Positions 26,972 to 38,300 of a DNA stretch of 64,000 bases are shown here, piece by piece. The stretch spans positions 1 through 64,000 of the forward strand of contig JAIDVM010000031.1 of assembly GCA_029059705.1 (NCBI GenBank), written 5' to 3'. Under the pieces are notes generated by a model that ran no database searches, was not told where the DNA came from, and was given only the letters and a program-made list of their open reading frames with translations. The stretch is from Clostridia bacterium. GTDB lineage: Bacteria; Bacillota; Clostridia; Christensenellales; Borkfalkiaceae. Each line of letters starts with the position of its first letter. The stretch's first letter is position 1. A program made the position numbers and the translations under genes.

Positions 26972-27080
26972 TTCCGTTCGCAAAAAGTAAGTTATTTTCG
27001 GCACAAGTTGATAAAAAAAGTATTTTTATACCGTCAAAATAAAATTTTTCGGTTTTTTATGCGTAAAGCGGTTAAATCAC

Positions 27081-27109
27081 TTGAATTTTACTTCTGTATA
27101 TTATATAAT
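27081..27109 (+). promoter_or_regulatory. Promoter of the 27212-51628 gene run
   Basis: TTGAAT (27081-27086), a 17-nt spacer and a perfect TATAAT (27104-27109). The transcript would begin near 27116 and have a leader of about 96 nt. It is the only good + strand promoter seen ahead of the long co-directional run. Confidence 0.7.
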
Positions 27110-27168
27110 AACTTATAAGCGGAATTTAGCTTTGTGCATAATTTATGAATATTTATTTATACAAAACG

Positions 27169-27195
27169 CCGCAAAACGCTGTTGACGGTTTGCGG
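27169..27195 (+). promoter_or_regulatory. Leader hairpin beside the ribosome site
   Basis: Inverted repeat CCGCAAA (27169-27175) / TTTGCGG (27189-27195), five nucleotides before the CAGGAG site of the 27212 gene. It could modulate ribosome access; this is only a structural observation. Confidence 0.4.
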
Positions 27196-27211
27196 AAAGG
27201 CAGGAGCAGTA

Positions 27212-30200
27212 ATGAAAAATTTGTTTAAAAAGGATAAAAACACCGAAACGAGCGCAGTGGACGCGGAAAAGAGCGTTGTGCCCGAAGGCGTAAACGGCAA
27301 CAACGCGTCGGCAAAATCGAAATTGAAACTCGACAAGAGAATGATTTTGATAATCTGCGCGGCTTGTCTTGCGTTTGTTTGCGTGGTGCTTGCAATTGTT
27401 TTGCCCATATGCCTTACGGGCGGCGAGGGTGAGTATTTTAAGCTTAAATACGACATTCCCGACGGCGTTATTATAGAAATCGAAAACGAGGACGGCGCCG
27501 GCATCAGCAGCGGCTGGGAAGTTAAGGGCGGCGTAAACGTAAGCTTTAAGCTTGCTTACGAGGCCGAACACGAAGGAATTCCCGAAGTTGAGATAAACGG
27601 CAAAACAGTAAAAGCCAACGGTGAAGGCGTTTATTCCTTTACCATGAATTCGGACACCACGATTAAGGTTACGGGCGTTTTCGTTAAAAGAGAATATCAG
27701 GTAACCTTCGACGGCGGCGCAGACGGCTGGGTTCGCTATTCTTCGGCTGATTACGACCTTTCCAAGCCTATCTCGGTAAGGGGCGGCGTGCAGGTAACCT
27801 TTGACGTTTCGGTAAGCGTTTATTACAAGCAAAGCGGGTATACCGTGCTTGCCAACACGGTTGTTGTGAAGCCCGATGAACAGGGGCACTATACCTTTAC
27901 GGTTATAGGCAAAACCACCGTTTCGGTAATCAACCTCAAGCAGGAAGACCCCTTCTCGGCAAGAGAGCGCGAGAACGGCACGCTTTACACCGACGGCGAC
28001 GGCACGAGGGCAAACCCTTACAGAATAAGAAAACCCATCGACCTTTACGCTATGGCCGATTTAATCGGCAACGAATTTTATGCCGGCGCGAATTATCAGA
28101 TGGCTTATTACCGTCTTGAAGAAGATATCGATATGGAGGGAGAGCGCCTTTATATAATAGGTGACGGCTTTTCTACGAGCTCTTCCGTGTTTGCGGGCAA
28201 CTTCGACGGCAACAACAAAACCATATCCAATTATTATATAGCGGACGAAATTATAGAGCAATCGGCGTTCACCAAAGTGTTTACGCCCTTCCTTGGCTTG
28301 TTCGGCGTTGCAACCGCAACAAATTACGGCGCGGCTGAAATTTACGATTTAAACCTTAAAGACTTTAAAATGGAAATTTCACACGCCGACAAAACGGCTT
28401 TCTTTGCAGGCGGTTTGGTTGGCATGGGCTCGGGCGCGGCTATTACGAACTGCTCGGTGCAGGGTGAAATTATAGCCTATGCGGGCGAGGACCCTTACAG
28501 GGTTACTCTCGGCGGCGTTGTCGGCTATCTCAATTCGGCGGTTACCAACAGCGGCTCGTCCATTCCCGCTTATATCCGCTCCTGCTCCGCGGACGTGAGG
28601 ATAGACGGCAGGGCAGGCTTTATCGAAAGCATCGGCGGCGTTGTCGGCAACCTTTATTCTTACGACGCGCTCACACCCGCATACGTTTTAAACAGCTATT
28701 CCACGGGTGACGTAAACGGCGCAATAAGAACGGGCGGTATCGTCGGTTCGTTAAACGAGTACAGCTCGGTTAAAAACTGCTATGCAACGGGCATAGTGGA
28801 AGCTAAAAACGAAGCGCTCGGAATTATCGACGACAGCGTAAGCAACGCATATGCGGGCGGTATTGCGGGTTATGCCGAATACGGCGCGATAATTTCGGAC
28901 AGCTTCTCTGTGTGCGAGATTTACGCTTCGGCAATAAAGGGTGCCGCATACGAGATAACGGACGGCATTGCCGCTTACGTAAAGACAAGCGGCGCAATCC
29001 CCGCGGGCGCATATCACGCGCTTGTGCTCAATTCCTATTCAAAGGCAAAAACTGTTTACGGAAAGCAGGAAAGCAATATTAACGACGGACTTATTCAAAA
29101 CACGTTGCTTTGGGATAATGTGGACTGGACTTTTAGCGGTCAGCCCGGCGAATATCCTTCGGTAAACAAGCAAATCGTATCAAAAACGTTTACCATAACC
29201 GTAAACTTCGGCAACACTCACACGGTTGGCGGAAGCCGCGACTATTCGCGCAGATTAACCGACGTTTATTCCGATATGGCGGGGCTGTACGGCGGCGTAT
29301 ATGTTGGAAATAACATTGTCAGCATCGACCAGTATCTCGATTCCGACACGGCGGGTTACAGAACTTACGGATATTACTTCGACGCGGACCATACGCAGAG
29401 AATACCCAATTCCTACGTTCCCACGAGGGACATGACTATTTACGCCGAGTTTGTTAATTATAACGAGGTGGCGGGCAGATATTACGTTCAGAACGGCGTA
29501 AACGGCAGCGCAAGCTATATCGATTATCAATACAATAACCAAAACGGCACTGTCACTTACGGCGTTAAAACCCCCATGGGCAAGAGCGCGTACGTCGAGC
29601 TTGACCTTAAGGGCAACTTAATTTACCGCAACGGCGTAATCAGCAACAAAGCGACCTATTATTACAACGGCGAATCTTTGATACTCGAGGGCGTTTACGT
29701 GTTCTTCGAGGATACGCAAACGGGAGTGGACGCCGAAACGCAGCAGCCTGAGGTAATGTCGGAAACGTATTATCTTAATTTAATCGCGGTTAAAAACGGC
29801 GTAAACCTCGATATGTATAACGGTTCGGTTTATTCAAGCTCCAAACCGTTAAAGGCGATTAAGCAGCTTAACGGCTTTAACTACGGATATTATTACAGCG
29901 GAAATACAACCTATCTTTTCAACCCCGACATGACGGGTGTAAGAACGGAAGGTACGACGACCACAAACTTTAATTATTCCGTAAACGGCAACACGATTAA
30001 CACCGACGGCGTGGGTAATCTCAGTCTTTCTTCGCTCACGGCGTTCGACCCTTATTTCGGCACGTGGGAAAAATCCGCGGGCAGCAACAAGCAATACACC
30101 TTTGACGGTAAGGGCGGCTACACCTACGAAGAATTCGGCTATAAGGCTAACGGCGAAAAGCAGGTTTATAATTCTGCCAAAGGCTCGTATACTTCGGGTT

Positions 30201-32269
30201 TGGTAGGCGGCAAGCCGATAAAAATCGAAAACGACCTGCTTGTAATCGACGGCGAAACCTATTATAAAAAAGGTAGCTTTGTGGGCTCGTGGCGCTATCC
30301 CGACGCCCGCCAGAACGCTGTGCCCATAGATATACACTTCGGCGGAATTTCCGCGCTCGGCTACGGCGGAGCGGTTATCGACTACGGCGATTATTACGGC
30401 AAGGTAAACGTTGAATATCACGCGATTAACGCAGCCGACGGCACCATAACAATAGAGCTTTACAACGGCGATTATCTCTTTGGCAGCCTTGTTTATTTCC
30501 CCGTGGAAAGAACCTTGTCGGGCAGCATAATTTCGGCTTCGGCAAACACTACGGGCTCGCCCACGATGATTGACAACGCAAAGTTCTTCCTCTTCGACGA
30601 CTTTATGGGAAGCTGGGTAAGCAACGAAAACGGCTTGGAGCTTATTAACTTCAACGGTTTCGGCAACTATGACTTCGAAGGCACTTCGGCGCACCACGTG
30701 GTTAAGGGCGAAATCACCATAAACGGTGTAAGCGCGGGCGCGTACACGCTTGAAAACGGCAAGCTTGTCGGTTCGTTCAGCTATAACGGCACTAATTACG
30801 CGATTAGATTTGACGAGAGCTTAAAGCTTGTAATCGTAACCCCCGACGGCGGTTCGGCAATTAAGCTGTTCGGCTTGGACGGCTGGGAGAAAATAACTTT
30901 GGAAGCTGCCGACGGCACGCAGTATTCGTTTAACGGTCACGGCAACGTAACCGAAGGCACTAAGACGGGCGGCACGGTAACTATAACCCACGCAAGCGGC
31001 ACTGCAACCGAAAGTAAATACACGCTTTCGAACGGCATGCCCGTAATAGGCGGCAACACGCTTACCGCGGGCGACGGCAAGTATACCTTGGGCGGCGCGA
31101 GCCTTTGGGTTAAAACCGATTTCGCAACGGTAGACAAATGGTATTATAAGGACGGCAGAGAGATTAAAGAGCTTACCGTGGGACGTATCGGTCCCAAGGA
31201 CGGCGGCTTTGTCGTTGACGCGATAACCTACGACGGCAAAACCGTAAACGGCGCGGTTTACGATTTGGAACACAACGAAATTTACGTTGTGGACGCGGAC
31301 GGCAACATAACGCTTACGCTGAGCGTAATGAAGATAACGTCCGCAGATATTAACGAAACCAGCCTTGCGTTCGAGGTTTTGGAGAATAATCAGGCTCGCA
31401 ACTTCGTGTGCATTACCGAATTCGACGAATATAAAGGCGAATATAAGTCGGCAAGCAACAAAAAAGTAGTGTTCGACGGCTTCGGCGCTTCGGTTTACGC
31501 AACGGGTGAAGTTGTGGAATACAACGCACTCAATGAGGAGGTTTTTGCTTATACCTACGAGATTGAGGGCGACGAACTGAAGTTGACGCACACGGAAGTA
31601 ACGGCAACCGGATTTATAATCGACGATTACGTCTTTAAAGCGGGTGCGCAAACGGAAGACGCTTATGTAATGAACGGCAAATATTACACTATCGTAAAGG
31701 TAGACGCGCTTTACAACCTCGAAGCGTTTAAGCGCGGCTCGTTCAATACCGTAGACCAAAGCGTGAAATACGTATTCGACGGCATCGGTACTTTAACCGA
31801 AACCGTTGTTTCGACCGGCGCGGAAAAAACCTATAATTACAGGATTATGGGCAGTTACGATACCTTGTTGATGACTTATACTCTTTACGTAACGGATGAA
31901 AGCGGTCAGATTTATGCCGGCGAACTCAATTTAAGCTCTACAAACTCGCTCCGCCTTTCGGAAAGAGACAGGTTCTACGGGCTTACGGTTTACGGCGTGG
32001 ATAAGGAAGGCAACGTAGACAAAACCGCAAAATATTCCTTTAACGGCAACGTTTCGGGCCCGCTCAATTATGTAAAGGGCGAGGACGTAACCACTTATAA
32101 CTACAAGCTTATAGAGGATAACGGCAACGTTTGCAAGTTTGAAATAACCTTGCCCAACGACCAGAGCAAAAAGTATGAGGGTACTCTCAAATTCGTAATT
32201 AACGAATACACCCAAGACGAAAAGGACAGAGAGTATTGGACGCTTGCGCTTAAGGAAATAAAAGGCTGA
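27212..32269 (+). CDS. Membrane-anchored GLUG/InlB-repeat surface protein
   Basis: 1,685 aa. The start at ATG 27212 is chosen for its CAGGAG site; a TTG 30 nt upstream has none. A Lys-rich cytoplasmic N-terminus is followed by one membrane helix (residues about 44-67), leaving the rest outside. GLUG-type coils (GGLVGMGSGAAITNCSVQG, GGIVGSLNEYSSVKNCYATG and others) lie around residues 400-600. A Listeria/Bacteroides-type repeat (YFDADHTQRIPNSYVPTRDM) follows near 725-760. The C-terminal 900 residues are built of related beta units with the theme F-GSW....YSFNGHG, which recall lipocalin-like or META-like sheets but are not a family I can name. Substrate binding or adhesion is inferred. It heads the run that contains the protease and Opp genes. 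Confidence 0.85.
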   Translation: MKNLFKKDKNTETSAVDAEKSVVPEGVNGNNASAKSKLKLDKRMILIICAACLAFVCVVLAIVLPICLTGGEGEYFKLKYDIPDGVIIEIENEDGAGISSGWEVKGGVNVSFKLAYEAEHEGIPEVEINGKTVKANGEGVYSFTMNSDTTIKVTGVFVKREYQVTFDGGADGWVRYSSADYDLSKPISVRGGVQVTFDVSVSVYYKQSGYTVLANTVVVKPDEQGHYTFTVIGKTTVSVINLKQEDPFSARERENGTLYTDGDGTRANPYRIRKPIDLYAMADLIGNEFYAGANYQMAYYRLEEDIDMEGERLYIIGDGFSTSSSVFAGNFDGNNKTISNYYIADEIIEQSAFTKVFTPFLGLFGVATATNYGAAEIYDLNLKDFKMEISHADKTAFFAGGLVGMGSGAAITNCSVQGEIIAYAGEDPYRVTLGGVVGYLNSAVTNSGSSIPAYIRSCSADVRIDGRAGFIESIGGVVGNLYSYDALTPAYVLNSYSTGDVNGAIRTGGIVGSLNEYSSVKNCYATGIVEAKNEALGIIDDSVSNAYAGGIAGYAEYGAIISDSFSVCEIYASAIKGAAYEITDGIAAYVKTSGAIPAGAYHALVLNSYSKAKTVYGKQESNINDGLIQNTLLWDNVDWTFSGQPGEYPSVNKQIVSKTFTITVNFGNTHTVGGSRDYSRRLTDVYSDMAGLYGGVYVGNNIVSIDQYLDSDTAGYRTYGYYFDADHTQRIPNSYVPTRDMTIYAEFVNYNEVAGRYYVQNGVNGSASYIDYQYNNQNGTVTYGVKTPMGKSAYVELDLKGNLIYRNGVISNKATYYYNGESLILEGVYVFFEDTQTGVDAETQQPEVMSETYYLNLIAVKNGVNLDMYNGSVYSSSKPLKAIKQLNGFNYGYYYSGNTTYLFNPDMTGVRTEGTTTTNFNYSVNGNTINTDGVGNLSLSSLTAFDPYFGTWEKSAGSNKQYTFDGKGGYTYEEFGYKANGEKQVYNSAKGSYTSGLVGGKPIKIENDLLVIDGETYYKKGSFVGSWRYPDARQNAVPIDIHFGGISALGYGGAVIDYGDYYGKVNVEYHAINAADGTITIELYNGDYLFGSLVYFPVERTLSGSIISASANTTGSPTMIDNAKFFLFDDFMGSWVSNENGLELINFNGFGNYDFEGTSAHHVVKGEITINGVSAGAYTLENGKLVGSFSYNGTNYAIRFDESLKLVIVTPDGGSAIKLFGLDGWEKITLEAADGTQYSFNGHGNVTEGTKTGGTVTITHASGTATESKYTLSNGMPVIGGNTLTAGDGKYTLGGASLWVKTDFATVDKWYYKDGREIKELTVGRIGPKDGGFVVDAITYDGKTVNGAVYDLEHNEIYVVDADGNITLTLSVMKITSADINETSLAFEVLENNQARNFVCITEFDEYKGEYKSASNKKVVFDGFGASVYATGEVVEYNALNEEVFAYTYEIEGDELKLTHTEVTATGFIIDDYVFKAGAQTEDAYVMNGKYYTIVKVDALYNLEAFKRGSFNTVDQSVKYVFDGIGTLTETVVSTGAEKTYNYRIMGSYDTLLMTYTLYVTDESGQIYAGELNLSSTNSLRLSERDRFYGLTVYGVDKEGNVDKTAKYSFNGNVSGPLNYVKGEDVTTYNYKLIEDNGNVCKFEITLPNDQSKKYEGTLKFVINEYTQDEKDREYWTLALKEIKG

Positions 32270-32329
32270 AAATTTTAATAAACGATTTACGGAACAAAAG
32301 TATACACACACGGAATGTACGGAGGTTTT

Positions 32330-35300
32330 ATGAGAAACAAATTTAAAAGGTTTGCCTGTCTCGGGCTTACGGCGGTGTTCATGGCGTCGTTCTCGGCGGG
32401 AAATATTCTTGCTTTCGCCGACAGCGGCGAAAGCCCCGCTCAGGTGGAAAGATATCAAAATACCGAAATTGAAAACGTAACGGGCAAGGTAGACCTTTCC
32501 GACATTACGCTTAAAAACTTAAATTCTTCGGTTCTCAAAAATACGGACAATTACGAGGTTAAGGACGAAACCCGTACTTTAATCGTAACCCTCGACAAAA
32601 GAACGGTGCTCGACTATATGCCCGACGGCGAAAACGTTGCGGACTATCTTTCTTCGTACAGCGGAAAGAAAGCCGCGCGTGCCGTAAACGAAACGCAGAA
32701 CGAGCTTTTAAACGCAATCCACGCAAAAAATATAGGTTACAGCCTTGTTTATCAGTACACGGCGGTAACCAACGCGGTTGCTATAAAGGTAAACACCAAA
32801 TACATTTCCGCAATAAAGAGTATCCCCGGCGTGGAATCGGTTGTCGTATCCGAAACCTATTACGCTCCCGAAGAGGTAACCGCCGAGGATGGCGCAACCA
32901 ACGCAACGCTTGCAAACGTTTATAAAACGGGTATTTACAACTCGGACAAATACGTGCAGGAGGGGCTTGACGGCAGCGGCATGACGGTTGCCGTTTTGGA
33001 TACGGGCTTGGATTATACCCACTCCGCATTCAGCACCGAAAGATTTACTTCAAAAGACCTTGGCATGACAAAGGACGACGTGGCTGAAAAAACCGTTGGC
33101 GCAAACGTGCTGAACGCGGTAACGCTTTCGGCTAACAAAGGGCAGACGGTAACCGCGGACGATTTGTACGTAAATGAAAAAATTCCGTTTGCATACGACT
33201 ATGCGGACAAGGACGCGGACGTTTATCCTTCTTATTCGCAGCACGGCACGCACGTTGCGGGCATAGTTGCGGGCAACGACACGCAATATAAGGACAAAAA
33301 CGGCAACACCGTTTCCGAGCCTTTTTACGGCGTTGCACCCAACGCGCAGCTTGTAATTTGCAAGGTGTTCACCGACGACTTCGACAGCGACGAGCTTGGC
33401 GGAGCGGTAGCGGAAGACATAGTTGCCGCGCTTGAAGATTGCGTTAAACTTGGCGTTGACGTAATCAACATGTCGCTCGGCACCACCGCGGGCTTCTCTA
33501 CAATGTATATCGAAGGCGACGACGAAGGTCAGATGTTTGCAAAGGTTTACGAAAACATCAAGAAACAGGGCATAAGCATGATGTGCGCGGCGAGCAACGA
33601 CTTCAGCTCGGGCTACGGCAGCGCTTTCGGTACTAATAAGGCTGACGCGCCCGACTCGGGCACGGTAGGTTCGCCTTCCACCTTCGTGGGCGCAATGTCC
33701 GTTGCAAGTATAAACGGCCAGCTTTCGCCCTATATGACCTTTAACGGCAACCGCGTTTACTTTCAGGACGCCAGCGACGCAAACGGCGTAAAACAGAACT
33801 TTATCGACGATATGCTCGGAAAGAAGGGCGAGGCGGGTTCTAAAGACAGCGCCAAATTTAAATTCGTCGTAATAAGCGGCCCGGGCAAAGCGGGCGACTA
33901 CACAGCCGCGGTTTTAAACGAAATAGAAAAAGCACATGCGCAGGGCGAAAAGATAATCGCACTCGTTTCGCGCGGTTCCACAACCTTTAAAGATAAGGTT
34001 TTAAAGGCAATAGAAAAGAAAGTCGACGCGATTATAATCCACAATAACGTTGCCGGCACCGTAGGCATGACTTACGGCGACATCAAAAACCCCATTCCCG
34101 CGGTTACTATAACCATGGACGCGGGCAACATGATGAGGTACGAAACCACGGCAAGCGGCAAGCTGCAAGAGCGTTTGACGGGTGAAATAATCCTTGACAG
34201 AAGCTACGAAGCTGGCCCCTTCATGAACGATTATTCGTCGTGGGGCGCAACTCCCGACTTAAAGTTAAAGCCCGAAATAACAGCGCACGGCGGCGAAATT
34301 ACTTCAACCGTTGCGGGCGGCTATGCCGAAATGAGCGGAACTTCGATGGCTACGCCCAACCTTGCGGGCTTTACCGCGCTGTTGCGCAGCTATCTAATTA
34401 AAGAGCACGCAGACCTTGTTTCCGACGAGAACGGCGTGAACAGCGTGCTTTTGAACAGACTTATCAACCAGATTTTGATGAGTACGGCAAAAACCGTTTA
34501 CGACCAGAACGAGCTTCCCTATTCGCCCCGTAAGCAGGGCGCGGGGCTTGCAACGCTCGACAACGTAATGAGCACCAACGCTTATTGCTGGACGGACGAG
34601 GCAAACGGCGGAGCGGAGGACAACCGCCCCAAAATCGAGCTTGGTTACGACAAAAACTGCAAAGGTGTTGAGGACGCGAAGAGCACGTTTGAAAACTTAA
34701 CCTTCTACGTAACCAACTTTGGCAGTACGCCGCTTAAATTCAGAACGAATTCGATATTCATGACCGAAACGCTTTCTTCGGACGGGCTTGCCGTTGCCGA
34801 AAAGGCGTATATACTCGACGACAACAAGGCAGTTTGGACTTTAAACGACGCTCCTATAAACGAGGGCGAGGAATTCGAAGTACCCGCGGGAGCTTCGGCA
34901 AAGCTTACCGTTACTTTATCCCTTTCAGATGCGGAAAAGAAATATATTCAAACAAGCTTTAAAAACGGCATGTACGTTGAGGGCTTTTTAAGGCTTATTT
35001 CCTCTACGGACGGTCAATGCGACTTAACGGTTCCCTTTATGGGCTTTTACGGCAACTGGAAAAAAGCGCCCCTTTTGGACTACGACTGCTATGAAATTTC
35101 AGACTTCCAGAAGGACAGCCAGTATACCGACGAAACGCGTCCCCAGCCCCGCGTTTGGGCAACGCAGATGTACTTAAAGTACTACAACAACGATTATTCC
35201 ATTCCCATGGGCGGTTTTGCTTATCTTCAGGACGATTCCGACGGGGTTCAGCAGATTTATACCGAAAGGGAACACGCCGCTATTTCGTGTTACAACGTTT

Positions 35301-38300
35301 ATAACGGCGAGGGCAATACGGATAACTACATGACCACCACGGAAATAAGGGGATTGTATACCGGTCTGCTGCGAAACTGCGAAATTGTAACCTACGACTT
35401 GTATAACGATGAAACGGGCGAGCTGATTAGCGGCAACAACTGCGTTTACAGGGTTGAAAAGGCTTATGCAAGCGGCGGCAGCGCGCATCCCGCAAACGTG
35501 GAAATGAAGCTGAATCCTTATGATTTGGGGCTTAAATCCAACGGAAAATACAGGGTGGATTACAAATTCTACTTCGAGTACGAGGATTATAAAAACGGCG
35601 TGCCCGTAGACCCCGAAAACACAGTTTCGATGTCGTTCTACGTGGACTACGAAGCTCCCATTTTGCAGCAGTCGCGCATAAGGTATTTCGATTATAAGGA
35701 AAACAATAAAAACAAACAGAGAATTTATCTCGATTTGGACGTTTACGACAACCATTATCCGCAGGCGGTGGTGTTGTGCTATGCAAAGAGGGAAAACGAC
35801 GTAACCTCGCTCGAAATGGTTACGCGCTATGCAACCCCCGTATACAACGCGGTTAAAAACGGCACTACAACCGTTTCGATAGACATAACCGACGTTTACG
35901 AAAAATACGGCGACAGGTTTTTCGTCCAGATAGACGACTACGCGCTCAACCACAGCGTTTGGCAGATTGACCGCATAAAATCGAACGTTGTTCAACTTCC
36001 TGAAAACTTCGATATAAACGGCGCAAGCGAAATTACCATCGGCGTAAACGAGGCGGCAAAGATTTCGTTGAATTACGAAGGCAACGCAAATCTTTCTAAC
36101 TTTACCTGGTCGTCGTCGAGCCGCCGTGTGTTGCAGGTTAAAAACGGCGAAATCTTCGGCGTTGCTCCCGGCACGGCAACCTTAACCGTAACGGGTAACA
36201 ACAACGTCCGCAAAACGATAACCGTTAACGTAGTCGAAAGCAACACCGTGTTAAACATGCCCGCCATGTCGTTCGGCACAATAACCGGCGCAAACAACAA
36301 CCTTGTAAAGGCGCAGGGCGCTGTTGACGTAAACGCGGGACAGAAGTTCCAGCTTGAATTAAATACCGACCCTTGGTATTACGTTTATTCCGACGCTTAT
36401 AAAAACTTAAAGATTAAATGGACTTCAACCGACACCACGGTGGCAACCGTTGACCAGAATGGCAACGTCGTAACTCAGGAAAAGTGGGGCTCGGCGTCGA
36501 TAATGGCAACCGTTATGGACGGCGAAATTGAAACTATTTACGGCGCGTCGGTAAGGCTGAACGTTCAGGAACCCTTTAAAATAAGCAACTATACTCTTAC
36601 CAAATATTACGGTTTGGGCGGCGATAACGGCGTTTTAAAGGTTGACGACGACAAAAACATTATGTATATAGGCGAGGACGCGTTTGAGGACGTGGATAAC
36701 GTAAGGGTAATAATTCTCCCCAAAACTGTTATTCAAATCAACGAATACGCATTCAGAAACTGCACCTCGCTCGAAGAAGTTTATTTTATCGACCAAAATA
36801 AGATTAAACCCGCAAACTCTGCGCTTTCGATAATCATGCGCCGCGCGTTCTACGGTTGCAAAAACCTTAAAAAGGTGGATTTGTCAAACTGTAAATCGAT
36901 AACGGTATGCGAGGAAGCATTCTGGGGTACGTCTTACGACAGAAACGGTAAAGAACTGGACGGCTGCGTAAACCTTAGCGAGATAGTCGAAATGACTAAA
37001 ATCGGCACAATGGGCAACCGCGCGTTTGCGGGCACGGCTATTAAAACGGCTGATATAAGCGGCTTGCATATAGCGGGTAAAGACGTTTTTGCCGACTGCA
37101 AGGCGTTGAACAAGGTAGTCACCTCCAAGGATTCCGCAATAGGCGAAGGTATGTTCAGCGGCTGCTCCGCGCTTGAAGAAGTTACGATAAACGCGGCAAA
37201 GGTGGGGGCGCGCGCATTTAAGGGCTGCACAAAGCTTGCAAAAGCAACCTTCAATTCCGCGCTCAGCTACAGTCTGGGCGACGAAGCTTTTGCCGGCTGC
37301 TCCGCGCTTGCAACCGTGCAAAACGCAAACTGCATTGCAAAAGCGGGCGACAAAGCCTTCGACGGTACGCCTTATCATAATTCGGCTTCGGCAATTTATT
37401 CAAACGGCGGCAGAACGTTAGTTTTGGCTCCCGCAATAATCGACGGCACTTTCAGCCTTTCGGGTGTCACCGAAATTGCGCCCTACGCGTTCTCTTCGAG
37501 CAGACTTGCTTCGGGAGTAACTACAATAAATCTTGCAAGCGTTGAAAAGATAGGCGAAGGCGCGTTTGCACGCCTTGGCATAACAAGTATAAACATTCCT
37601 TCTACCGTAAAGGAAATTGCCCCGCACGCGTTCGAGGGCACGGCGATTACTTCTTTAAGTATTCCTTCAAGCGTAACTACTTTAAGCAACTACGCTTTTG
37701 CCGACTGCAAGTCGCTTGAGAGCGTAACCTTTGCCGAAGGCATTAAAGCGATAGGCGACGGCGTGTTCGCGGGCTGTACCGCGCTTAAAAACGTAACTCT
37801 TCCCCAAAGCCTTAAAGAAATGGGCAGCCTTAACTTCAGCGATTGCTCTTCGCTTGCCCAAATCAGCCTTCCCGCGCTTGAAGCTCTCGGTTTCGGCACC
37901 TTCCTCGGTTGCACAAATCTTGCTTCGGTAACCTTTGACGCGGGCGCAAGCACCACGGGTACGGCGACGTTCGGCAGAATTGTAATGCAGGCTGACGGCA
38001 GCGTTGTGTTCGACGGCTGCAAGGCGCTTACAAGCGTAACGCTCGGCAATAACGTTAAAGAAATCGGCGCGTATGCTTTTGCGGGCTGCACCTCGCTTGA
38101 AAATCTTGTTACGGGCGCAACTTCCGTAGGAATGTACGCATTTGCGGGCTGTACCGCCCTCACAAACTTGACGGGGCTTGATAAAATTGTTATAATAGAA
38201 GACGGTGCTTTTACAAATTGCAGCAAGCTTTTGGATTTGAACCTTTCGGCGGCGCAATTTATAGGCAACGGCGCTTTTGCGGGCGTGGGCTTTACTTCGC

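Noticed and set aside
27143-27889. Minus-strand open frame over the start of the GLUG gene
   Set aside because: It overlaps a well-supported gene with signal anchor and ribosome site, crosses its promoter region, and shows no domain pattern.
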